Shown here piece after piece: positions 1 to 5,632 of a stretch of DNA of 8,268 nucleotides. The notes beneath the pieces were generated by a model that had not been told where the DNA came from, did no database searches, and saw nothing but the letters and a program-made list of their open reading frames with translations. Numbering within the stretch: the first letter of the stretch is position 1; each line of letters opens with the position of its first letter. The stretch lies in assembly GCA_046715095.1 (NCBI GenBank), contig JBKJZQ010000001.1, positions 1 through 8,268 of the forward strand, read 5' to 3'. A program made the translations under genes and the position numbers. Source of the DNA: WHTI01 sp046715095 (lineage in GTDB: Bacteria > Actinomycetota > CADDZG01 > WHSQ01).

Positions 1-125
1 TTGTTCCTCAGCTGCACGACGAAGGCGTCGGTGAGGCGGAACACCGCAAGTGACACGATCGCGATGAACGCGAGGGCGAGGATGAACGGGAGCCGGGTAC
101 GACGGGGCTGGGAGGGCGTGCTCAC
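1..125 (-). CDS. N-terminus of a membrane protein, cut by the left window edge
   Basis: Only the first 41 codons lie in the window, from a GTG start at 125-123. The N-terminus begins MSTPSQPRRTRLP, then a hydrophobic stretch (about residues 13-31, FILALAFIAIVSLAVF) and then RLTDAFVVQLRN. A short, positively charged tail before a transmembrane helix suggests a cytoplasmic N-terminus and membrane insertion. GTG was chosen because a TANNNT box lies exactly 6 nt upstream and the reading frame stays open to the edge. The gene is divergent from the sigma factor. Function cannot be decided from this fragment. The pattern of a helix followed by a short polar segment recalls the start of AI-2E/UPF0118-type transporters, but that is only an impression. 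Confidence 0.6.
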   Translation of the reverse strand, partial: MSTPSQPRRTRLPFILALAFIAIVSLAVFRLTDAFVVQLRN

Positions 126-131
126 AAAGCG

Positions 132-137
132 AGCGTA
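132..137 (-). promoter_or_regulatory. Candidate -10 box for a leaderless transcript of the left-edge gene
   Basis: On the minus strand TACGCT occupies 137-132 and is followed by exactly six bases before the GTG start at 125. TANNNT plus 6 nt is the spacing expected when transcription begins on the start codon, as is common in actinobacteria. No convincing -35 element was found. It lies back to back with the candidate SigK-type promoter at 143-170. Confidence 0.35.
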
Positions 138-142
138 ACCGC

Positions 143-170
143 CAATCCGGGGACGTAGGCGGCTCCGAAT
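143..170 (+). promoter_or_regulatory. Candidate SigK-type ECF promoter upstream of the sigma factor gene
   Basis: CAATCC at 143-148 and CCGAAT at 165-170 are separated by 16 bp. As I recall it, the consensus for mycobacterial SigK is CCATCC, 16-17 bp, CCGAAT, so 11 of 12 positions match at an allowed spacing. Transcription would begin near 177, leaving a leader of about 80 nt before the preferred ATG at 259. The downstream gene encodes a SigK-like ECF sigma factor, so the simplest reading is autoregulation of the sigma/anti-sigma operon. The match is seen directly; activity is inferred. Confidence 0.55.
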
Positions 171-243
171 CCCTTTGAAGATGACTATGGTGATCGATGG
201 GACCCGCCAGCGACACCGGTCTGGCACCGTGGGGGCGGGCGGC

Positions 244-249
244 TACGAT
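244..249 (+). promoter_or_regulatory. Possible second, housekeeping -10 box before the sigma factor gene
   Basis: TACGAT at 244-249 fits the TANNNT pattern and lies nine bases before the ATG at 259. CTGGCA at 221-226, 17 bp upstream, matches TTGACA at four of six positions. This could give a basal, nearly leaderless transcript alongside the ECF-type promoter. Both elements are weak, and GC-rich DNA yields such matches by chance. Confidence 0.25.
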
Positions 250-258
250 GTTCCGTTC

Positions 259-825
259 ATGGACAGAGCAGAGAACGCCGCCCTTGCCGGCCGCCTCCTC
301 GAACGGGACGAGAGCGCTCTCGAGGAGGTCATCGCCGCCTACGGGGGCGTGGTCTTTGGCATCGCTCGGCGGGTCATCGCCGACGCCGCGATGGCGGAGG
401 AAGTGGCTCAAGACGCCTTCCTCGCCTTGTGGCGACGCCCGGGGGCCTTCGACCCCGACAGAGGAAGCTTGCAGTCGTTCTTGATCGGGATCGCAAGGAA
501 CAAGGCGATCGATCTCGTTCGGCGGGAGGAGTCCCGGCGCCGTACCAAGGACGCGTTGATCGCCGAGGCTGAGGCACTACCCGCGGTAGCTGCCGCACCC
601 TCCGCCTCGGAGGGGTTCGGTGAGAGACAAGAGATGACGGCCGCGCTCCAGAAGCTGTCTCCGTTGCAGCGTGAGGCGATCGTCCTCGCCTACTTCGGCG
701 GACGGACCTACCGCGAGGTGGCTGAGGAGCTTGAGATACCGGAAGGCACCGCGAAGACGAGGGTGAGGGACGGTTTGATCAGGCTCAGAGACCTGCTCGG
801 CAGTCCGAGAGGAAGCGGGAGTTAG
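259..825 (+). CDS. sigK: ECF RNA polymerase sigma factor, SigK-like
   Basis: This is a two-domain ECF sigma factor that would direct RNA polymerase to a small regulon when released by its anti-sigma factor. From the ATG at 259 it is 188 aa, close to the 187 aa I recall for mycobacterial SigK. Region 2 spans about residues 13-95, with AEEVAQDAFLALWRR for core binding and SFLIGIARNKAIDLVRR for -10 recognition. An Ala/Glu-rich linker follows. Region 4 spans about residues 126-181, with LSPLQREAIVLAYFGGRTY and a helix-turn-helix around EGTAKTRVRDGLIRLR. The frame is open upstream to TTG 175, with ATGs at 181 and 187, but those 24-28 extra residues look unlike a sigma N-terminus. It contains no cysteine, so direct disulfide sensing by the sigma factor is not possible. 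The anti-sigma gene follows after 2 bp. The SigK assignment rests on region 4 style, the RskA partner and the upstream promoter. Confidence 0.88.
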   Translation: MDRAENAALAGRLLERDESALEEVIAAYGGVVFGIARRVIADAAMAEEVAQDAFLALWRRPGAFDPDRGSLQSFLIGIARNKAIDLVRREESRRRTKDALIAEAEALPAVAAAPSASEGFGERQEMTAALQKLSPLQREAIVLAYFGGRTYREVAEELEIPEGTAKTRVRDGLIRLRDLLGSPRGSGS

Positions 826-827
826 CC

Positions 828-1550
828 ATGGACGAGCGCGAACACGAAAACATGAGGTCGCTGATCGCGCCTTACGTGCTCGGAGCGGTTCCTCCCGAGG
901 AGATGGCGCGCGTCCGCGCTCATCTCCTGTCGTGTGACGAATGCCTGGCTGAGGCCGATCGACTCGCGCCGGCCGCCGATTCGCTCGCCGCTACTGTCGA
1001 AGAGGTCGAGCTGCCCCCGGGTTTCTCGGAGCGAGTGATAAGCCAGGTGCGGGCGGACCGACCAAGCACGGCGGCAACGCCGTCTCCGGCACGCAGGTGG
1101 GGCCGGCTCCCGGCTCTCGCGGCCGTGGCGATGCTGCTCGTTACCGCGGTGATGGGCGCGGCCCTCTACGGCAGTAACCGCGATCTCGATGTCCGTAACG
1201 AAGCGGTCGGGCGCCTGCTCTCCGACGACGGGATGAAGCTTCAGGGAACCGGGGCCAGTGCGGCGATGGTCCCGACCGACGATGGCGCGCTCCTCGTGGC
1301 CCAGGGCCTCGGATCACTCTCCGACGACCGGGTGTACCAGCTGTGGCTCATGAAGGGTGATTGCGAGCCGGGATCGAACGGAGAGTGCGATATCCGGGGA
1401 GCAGCTACCTTCACAACCGATGCTGGCCTCACATTCGTCGAGGTCGACGGATCCCTCGCGGGCTATAGCAGGGCAGCCGTGACCGTGGAACCCGAGGGTG
1501 GATCCGAGCAGCCGACGAGCGACCCGGTGGTCGATTCCGCTACGGCTTGA
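828..1550 (+). CDS. rskA: Membrane-bound anti-sigma factor, RskA family with zinc-binding domain
   Basis: This 240-aa protein would hold the preceding sigma factor inactive at the membrane. The N-terminal cytoplasmic part carries the zinc anti-sigma motif HLLSCDEC (H32, C36, C39). H6 is a candidate fourth ligand, placed as in ChrR-type domains. A linker containing LPPGFSERVISQV leads to one transmembrane helix (about 94-114). The outer domain (about 120-225) has the RskA-type core, with RVYQLWLMKG, then AATFTTDAG and AAVTVEPEGGS. This gives the N-in, C-out arrangement expected for regulated proteolysis. A loop inside the outer domain holds C179 and C187, possibly a disulfide. ATG 828 follows the sigma stop by 2 bp, with GGGAG about 6 nt upstream. 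Its 3' end overlaps the convergent acetyltransferase gene by 11 bp. The inducing signal cannot be read from the sequence. Confidence 0.9.
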   Translation: MDEREHENMRSLIAPYVLGAVPPEEMARVRAHLLSCDECLAEADRLAPAADSLAATVEEVELPPGFSERVISQVRADRPSTAATPSPARRWGRLPALAAVAMLLVTAVMGAALYGSNRDLDVRNEAVGRLLSDDGMKLQGTGASAAMVPTDDGALLVAQGLGSLSDDRVYQLWLMKGDCEPGSNGECDIRGAATFTTDAGLTFVEVDGSLAGYSRAAVTVEPEGGSEQPTSDPVVDSATA

Positions 1551-2085
1551 GTTCCAGCCCCATCACGGCATAGGGGTAGGGCCGGTTCGGGAACCTGAAG
1601 TTGTCCGAGACCGTCTTCCAGCCGCGTTCTCGGTAAAGGGCGAGCGCCTCTTCATTACCGCATTGGGTTGACAGCACGGAGGTCGCGTTCGGCAGTCCCT
1701 CGAGGAGCGCGTCGTGCAGTCCGCCTCCCACCCCCCGCCCGCGAGCTTCCATCAGTACCGCGAGCTCGACGAACTCGAAGCTGTCCGCGAACCACCGGTC
1801 CGTGATGGCCGCCGGTAGCGTGCCGATCAAGGTTTCCCGCCACCATCCCCCCGGTGCGCTCGTGTACCCGTAGGCGAACCCGAGCATGGGAGCGGTCGAC
1901 TCTTCGCGCGCGGTGACGAGCCGGAAGTCCTCTCTGCCGAGGTGCATGTCGAAGACCGAAGCGAAGTCGCGGATCTGTTGATGGGTCAGAGCGTATCTGG
2001 TCGTCGCCCATGCATCTCCGTAGGTCTTCACTACTTCGGAACGGATCTTCGCCGCGTCCGTCTTACCCAGCAGCTCGATCACCAT
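1540..2085 (-). CDS. GNAT-family N-acetyltransferase, substrate unknown
   Basis: The 181-aa protein is the size of a single GNAT domain, which transfers an acetyl group from acetyl-CoA to an amine. The CoA-pyrophosphate loop is clear: FEFVELAVLMEARGRGVGG (about residues 103-121) contains the R-G-x-G-x-G/A signature (RGRGVG, 115-120) after the motif A strand. The late segment NEEALALYRERGWK is the usual motif B helix and turn. The substrate cannot be told. It is the last gene of the minus-strand sdh operon. Its ATG (2085) overlaps the stop of the DUF218 gene as ATGGTGA; the next codon is GTG, and a start there would give the common 4-nt GTGA overlap. Either way translation looks coupled. The 3' end overlaps rskA by 11 bp. 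Confidence 0.85.
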   Translation of the reverse strand: MVIELLGKTDAAKIRSEVVKTYGDAWATTRYALTHQQIRDFASVFDMHLGREDFRLVTAREESTAPMLGFAYGYTSAPGGWWRETLIGTLPAAITDRWFADSFEFVELAVLMEARGRGVGGGLHDALLEGLPNATSVLSTQCGNEEALALYRERGWKTVSDNFRFPNRPYPYAVMGLELKP

Positions 2086-2672
2086 CGGTCGACGAATTGG
2101 TAGAGGGCGATCGAACCGATCTCGTGCACGAGCTCCTTGGCCTTGGTGAGCCTGCTTCGGTTCAGATCGACGTACGAGGCGGGGCTCGCGTAGACGTCGT
2201 TGAACCCGAGGTCGCTCCCGATCCTCTTCAAACGCTCGGAGTGCATCGGGTCTGAGACCATCAGAACCGAATCGATGTCGCTGTCCGCGGCGATGTCCCG
2301 GACCTTCTCGAGGGACTCGAGGGTTGTTTGCCCTTGGTCCTCTCCGAGGATCGAGTCGGCGGGCACTCCCTGCGACTCGAGGTACGCACCCCCGGCCCCC
2401 GCTTCGGTGAACCTGTCTCCCGGCTGTTTCCCGCCGGTGACGATCACAACCTCGGAGAAGCCTTCGTTATAGAGGAACGCCGCCTGATCCAGGCGCGCCT
2501 TGAATACCGGTGAGGGCTCGCCGTCGTATTGGGCGGCTCCGAGAACCACGATCGCGTCGGCCGAGTGCAGCTCGTCGCGGTGGGATTGCATCCACACCTG
2601 GATGCCGATCCAGGTCGGGTAGGCAACGACGAGGACGATGAGGGCAAGGACCAGGAGCCTGGCGCGCTTCAT
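2079..2672 (-). CDS. YdcF/SanA/ElyC-family DUF218 membrane-anchored protein
   Basis: This 197-aa protein has an N-terminal transmembrane or signal-anchor helix (about residues 5-27, after MKRAR), placing the rest outside the membrane. The DUF218 fold follows: SADAIVVLGAAQYDGEPSPV with the opening strand and glycine-rich loop, KARLDQAAFLYNEGF, VVIVTGGKQPGD, a TTLESLEK segment and VLMVSDPMHSERLKRIG. These are the conserved blocks of the YdcF/SanA/ElyC group, which in other bacteria is linked to envelope integrity and lipid-carrier metabolism; the chemistry is poorly defined. The usual HxxR of the last block appears here as MHSERL. The gene starts 20 bp after the sdhB stop, with GGAGAG directly before the ATG, so it is probably co-transcribed with sdh. 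The link to respiration is positional only. Confidence 0.85.
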   Translation of the reverse strand: MKRARLLVLALIVLVVAYPTWIGIQVWMQSHRDELHSADAIVVLGAAQYDGEPSPVFKARLDQAAFLYNEGFSEVVIVTGGKQPGDRFTEAGAGGAYLESQGVPADSILGEDQGQTTLESLEKVRDIAADSDIDSVLMVSDPMHSERLKRIGSDLGFNDVYASPASYVDLNRSRLTKAKELVHEIGSIALYQFVDRW

Positions 2673-2692
2673 CTCTCCAGGCTACCCAGGCC

Positions 2693-3397
2693 CTACAGGG
2701 AACGGAACAGCGCCGCCTGCTTGACCTCTTGGATGGCCAGCGTGACCTTGATCCCCCGAGGACAGGCATCGGTGCAGTTGAAGACGGTGCGACATTTGAA
2801 GGCGCCGTTCTTCGACGACAGGATCTGGAGCCGTTCGGCGGCTCCTGAGTCCCGGGAATCGAAGATGAAGCGGTGGGCGTTGACGATCGCGGCGGGACCG
2901 ACGTATTCCTCGTCCGACCAGAAGATCGGGCACGAGCTCGTGCACGCGGCGCACAAGATGCACTTAGTCGTGTCGTCGAACCTGGCGCGCTCCTCTGGAC
3001 TCTGGATGCGCTCGCGGTCGGGTTCGTGCTCGCGATCGTCGGTGATCAGCCACGGCTTGACCGCCCGGTAGCCGGCGAAGAAGGGTTCCATGTCGACGAC
3101 GAGGTCTCGGATCACCGGCATCCCGCGGATTGGCTCGACGGTGATCTCGGACGGGAGGTCCTTCACGAGGATCTTGCATGCAAGCCTGTTGACCCCGTTG
3201 ACCACGACCGCGTCGGACCCGCAGATGCCGTGGCCACAAGAACGCCGGACCGCGAGAGAGTGGTCCTGGTACCACTTGATCTCATGGAGGAGGTCGAGCA
3301 GCCGGTCCATCGGATCGGCTTCGACCTTGTACTCCTCGAAGTGGCTCTCGGTGTCGGTCTCCGGATTGAAACGAAGAACCTTGAGAGTGACTTCCAT
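2693..3397 (-). CDS. sdhB: Succinate dehydrogenase iron-sulfur subunit SdhB
   Basis: SdhB carries electrons from the SdhA flavin to the quinone site through three iron-sulfur clusters on the inner membrane face. The 234-aa length is normal. The [2Fe-2S] ligands are C54, C59, D62 and C74 (SCGHGICGSDA ... RLAC); Asp at the third position is also found in E. coli SdhB. CILCAACTSSCP (146-157) together with CRTVFNCTDACP (202-213) supplies the [4Fe-4S] cluster (C146, C149, C152, C212) and the [3Fe-4S] cluster (C156, C202, C208). W160 sits where the quinone-site Trp is expected. The residue after C202 is Arg rather than the His of E. coli, which I recall as usual in actinobacterial enzymes. The ATG lies 5 bp after the sdhA stop, in one operon. 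Confidence 0.96.
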   Translation of the reverse strand: MEVTLKVLRFNPETDTESHFEEYKVEADPMDRLLDLLHEIKWYQDHSLAVRRSCGHGICGSDAVVVNGVNRLACKILVKDLPSEITVEPIRGMPVIRDLVVDMEPFFAGYRAVKPWLITDDREHEPDRERIQSPEERARFDDTTKCILCAACTSSCPIFWSDEEYVGPAAIVNAHRFIFDSRDSGAAERLQILSSKNGAFKCRTVFNCTDACPRGIKVTLAIQEVKQAALFRSL

Positions 3398-3402
3398 CGG
3401 GC

Positions 3403-5142
3403 TCAGTATTTCCTTTCCACTGGTTCGTACCGGCCCATCGTGACGGGCTTATAGGCGAGGCGAGTATCTCCGTCCGGGGTCTTGTTTATGAAGGTGTGCT
3501 TCAGCCAGTGCTCGTCTTCACGCATCTGGTGATCCTCGCGGTAGTGGCCCCCGCGGGATTCGGTTCGGGCTTTGGCCGAGATTACGAGAGCTTCCGCCAT
3601 GTCGATTATGAAGCCCAACTCGATGTGCTCGACGAGCTCGGTGTTGAACACCTTGCTTCTGTCCTTGACCCTTGCCTTCGCGTACCGCTCACGAAGATGA
3701 GCCACTGAGTTGATCGCCTGGCCTAGGCCCTCGTCATTGCGCGTGACCGAAGCCTTGTCCCACATCTCTTCCTGGAGGTCCTTGCGGATCGCCGCGATCG
3801 GCTCGGTCGATTCACCGTCGGTGAGCGACGCGACCCAGTCTTCAGACGATTTGGCGACGTCGTCGGGGATGTCGATGAGTTTCGTTCGGGCGGCGTGCTC
3901 GGCCATGCCCAGGCCACCGCGCCGCCCGAACACCACGATGTCGAGCAGCGAGTTCGTTCCGAGGCGGTTGGCGCCGTGTACGGAAACACACGCACATTCG
4001 CCGGCCGCGTAGAAACCGGGGACGACTTCGCCGTGCGCGCTGCGCAGAACCTCGGCGTTGACGTTCGTCGGGATCCCACCCATCGCATAGTGGGCCGTGG
4101 GGACCGTAGGAACCCCCTCTTTGAGCGGATCGACATCGAGATAGGTCCGGGCGAACTCCGTGATGTCGGGCAGCTTCGCCTCGACGACCTCGGGATCGAC
4201 GGCGGTCAGGTCGAGGAGGATGTAGTCCTTGTTGGGTCCGGCCCCCCGTCCCTCTTTGATCTCGAAGAACTCGGCGCGGGACACCATGTCGCGGGGAGCG
4301 AGGTCCTTGATCGTCGGCGCATAGCGCTCCATGAAGCGTTCGCCGTCGCCGTTGCGCAGGATGCCGCCCTCGCCACGTGCGGCCTCGGAGAGCAGGATGC
4401 CGAGGCGGTAGAGGCCGGTGGGATGGAACTGGAAGAACTCCATGTCTTCGAGCGGGAGCCCCTTGCGGTACACGACCCCGGGGCCATCGCCGGTAAGCGT
4501 GTGTGCGTTCGAGGTGATCTTGAACATCTTGCCGTAGCCACCGGTTGCGAAGAGGACCGCCTTGGCGCGGAAGGTGTGGATCTCGCCGGTGGCGATCTCG
4601 TAAGCCACGATCCCTCCGCACACCCCACCTTCGATGATCAGGTCGAGGACGAAGAACTCGTTGTAGAACTCGACGCCTTGCTTGTTGCACTGCTGGAAGA
4701 GCGTCTGGAGGATCATGTGGCCGGTGCGGTCGGCGGCGTAGCACGCCCTCTTTACCGCGGACTCGCCGTGGTTGCGCGTGTGGCCGCCGAAGCGTCGTTG
4801 GTCGATCTTGCCGTCGGGGGTCCGGTTGAACGGGAGCCCCATGCGCTCGAGGTCGAGCACCGACTCGACCGCTTCCTGGCACATGACGTCGACCGCGTCC
4901 TGGTCGGAGAGGAAGTCGCCGCCCTTGACGGTGTCGAAGGCGTGCCACTCCCACGAGTCCTCTTCGACGTTCGCGAGCGCCGCACACATGCCGCCTTGCG
5001 CGGCCCCGGTGTGAGACCTGGTGGGGTACATCTTCGAGACGACCGCGGTCTTGCAGCCCTTGCTGGCCTCGAGCGCGGCCCTGAGCCCGGCTCCACCAGC
5101 TCCTACGATGACCGCATCGTAGATATGTACGTTGTTCGGCAC
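3403..5142 (-). CDS. sdhA: Succinate dehydrogenase flavoprotein subunit SdhA
   Basis: SdhA oxidises succinate to fumarate with a covalently bound FAD. The 579-aa protein has the Rossmann dinucleotide motif GAGGAG (14-19) and the flavin-attachment site RSHTGAAQGG, with H44 as the FAD-linked histidine. Catalytic residues are in place: H240 in FHPTG, R284 in LAPRDMVSRA (the proton-shuttle Arg, R286 in E. coli), H351 in HYAMGGIPTN and R393 in GANRLGTNSL. RNGDGERFMERYAP is the standard family block. The gene starts at GTG 5142, inside the sdhD stop codon (TAGTG, 1-nt overlap), giving tight translational coupling. It looks complete and intact. Fumarate reductase is the main alternative; the neighbours and the SdhD anchor favour succinate oxidation. 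Confidence 0.97.
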   Translation of the reverse strand: MPNNVHIYDAVIVGAGGAGLRAALEASKGCKTAVVSKMYPTRSHTGAAQGGMCAALANVEEDSWEWHAFDTVKGGDFLSDQDAVDVMCQEAVESVLDLERMGLPFNRTPDGKIDQRRFGGHTRNHGESAVKRACYAADRTGHMILQTLFQQCNKQGVEFYNEFFVLDLIIEGGVCGGIVAYEIATGEIHTFRAKAVLFATGGYGKMFKITSNAHTLTGDGPGVVYRKGLPLEDMEFFQFHPTGLYRLGILLSEAARGEGGILRNGDGERFMERYAPTIKDLAPRDMVSRAEFFEIKEGRGAGPNKDYILLDLTAVDPEVVEAKLPDITEFARTYLDVDPLKEGVPTVPTAHYAMGGIPTNVNAEVLRSAHGEVVPGFYAAGECACVSVHGANRLGTNSLLDIVVFGRRGGLGMAEHAARTKLIDIPDDVAKSSEDWVASLTDGESTEPIAAIRKDLQEEMWDKASVTRNDEGLGQAINSVAHLRERYAKARVKDRSKVFNTELVEHIELGFIIDMAEALVISAKARTESRGGHYREDHQMREDEHWLKHTFINKTPDGDTRLAYKPVTMGRYEPVERKY

Positions 5143-5561
5143 TAGCCACCTACCCTGGGGTCGAAGGTCACGATGACGGCCGTGCCCATGATCATGGCGA
5201 TGGCGGTCGCGCTGTAGAGGGTCGCCTTGATCGCGGTCCTCACGCCGGGCCGGTGGACGTAGTCATCGATGATGATGCGCAATCCGTTGACGCCATGTAG
5301 GAGGGCGAGGACCAAGAGGACCCAGTCGAAGGTCTTCCATCCGACGTTGTCCCACCGTTCGGCGACGAATTCGAAGTTGACACGCTCGACTCCCGAGTCG
5401 ACGAGGTGCATCACGTAGAGGTGGATCAGCACGAGGAACAGCAGCACGATCCCGGAGAGCCTCATGAAGAACCACCACCACACCTCTGCCTTTGAGGGAC
5501 TCCGGTCGGCTTCGAACGCCCTGGGCTTCTTCTTCCGGTACACCTCTTCGATCGTGGCCAT
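5142..5561 (-). CDS. sdhD: Succinate dehydrogenase membrane anchor subunit, SdhD type
   Basis: This 139-aa anchor attaches SdhA/SdhB to the membrane and helps form the heme and quinone site. Three transmembrane helices are visible at about 32-53, 76-97 and 113-133. H47 and H52 lie in helix 1. H89 lies in helix 2 within LLHGVNGLRIIIDDY, the signature of actinobacterial SdhD, where the His is the expected heme ligand. FMRLSG before helix 1 and the terminal TFDP also match that family. It is the first gene of the operon: no sdhC lies upstream, where a 70-bp promoter region and a divergent mutase gene are found instead. The ATG at 5561 has no Shine-Dalgarno sequence but a TAACAT box exactly 6 nt upstream, consistent with a leaderless start. 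Confidence 0.93.
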   Translation of the reverse strand: MATIEEVYRKKKPRAFEADRSPSKAEVWWWFFMRLSGIVLLFLVLIHLYVMHLVDSGVERVNFEFVAERWDNVGWKTFDWVLLVLALLHGVNGLRIIIDDYVHRPGVRTAIKATLYSATAIAMIMGTAVIVTFDPRVGG

Positions 5562-5567
5562 GCCCGG

Positions 5568-5573
5568 ATGTTA
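5568..5573 (-). promoter_or_regulatory. Candidate -10 box for the leaderless sdh operon transcript
   Basis: On the minus strand TAACAT occupies 5573-5568, followed by six bases (CCGGGC) and then the sdhD ATG. TANNNT plus 6 nt is the leaderless spacing seen in actinobacteria. There is no ribosome binding site between box and start, which agrees with this. A matching -35 element is not evident; TTGCTC (5601-5596) lies 22 bp upstream, too far for a standard spacer. Confidence 0.5.
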
Positions 5574-5615
5574 ACGCCCCGCCACCCTCCCTCCGGAGCA
5601 AGCACTTTCCCCGCT

Positions 5616-5632
5616 CGACTAGCATCTAGTCG
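5616..5632. repeat. Perfect 7-3-7 inverted repeat over the mutase promoter and start codon
   Basis: The arms CGACTAG (5616-5622) and CTAGTCG (5626-5632) are exact reverse complements around CAT. The repeat covers the candidate -10 box at 5620-5625 and ends on the first base of the GTG start. A bound dimeric repressor here would block polymerase. With a leaderless start, the repeat lies almost wholly upstream of the RNA, which favours a DNA operator over an RNA hairpin. It may also be chance, since a 7-bp arm is short. Confidence 0.5.
5620..5625 (+). promoter_or_regulatory. Candidate -10 box for the leaderless mutase operon transcript
   Basis: TAGCAT at 5620-5625 is followed by six bases (CTAGTC) and then the GTG at 5632, again the TANNNT plus 6 nt leaderless spacing. 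No Shine-Dalgarno sequence is present. It does not overlap the sdh -10 box at 5568-5573, so both promoters could be occupied separately. No clear -35 element was found. Confidence 0.45.

Noticed and set aside
175..258. N-terminal extension of the sigma factor from TTG 175 (or ATG 181/187)
   Set aside because: The added 24-28 residues show no sigma-like sequence, whereas starting at ATG 259 gives 188 aa, the family length. The upstream starts also lie right against the candidate promoter.
2852..2892. W160 and R203 of SdhB differ in context from the E. coli quinone-site residues
   Set aside because: Arg after the first Cys of the CRTVFNC motif is, as I recall, ordinary in actinobacterial SdhB, so it does not indicate a new quinone site.
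3212..3214. Asp (D62) instead of Cys in the [2Fe-2S] motif of SdhB, which might look like a broken cluster site
   Set aside because: Asp at this ligand position is known from E. coli SdhB and is common in succinate dehydrogenases.
3842..5149. Very long open frames opposite or out of phase with sdhA (435 and 416 codons)
   Set aside because: They are shadows caused by GC-rich codon bias. The encoded residues are Arg/Pro/Gly-rich or low in recognisable domains, while sdhA is intact with all catalytic residues.
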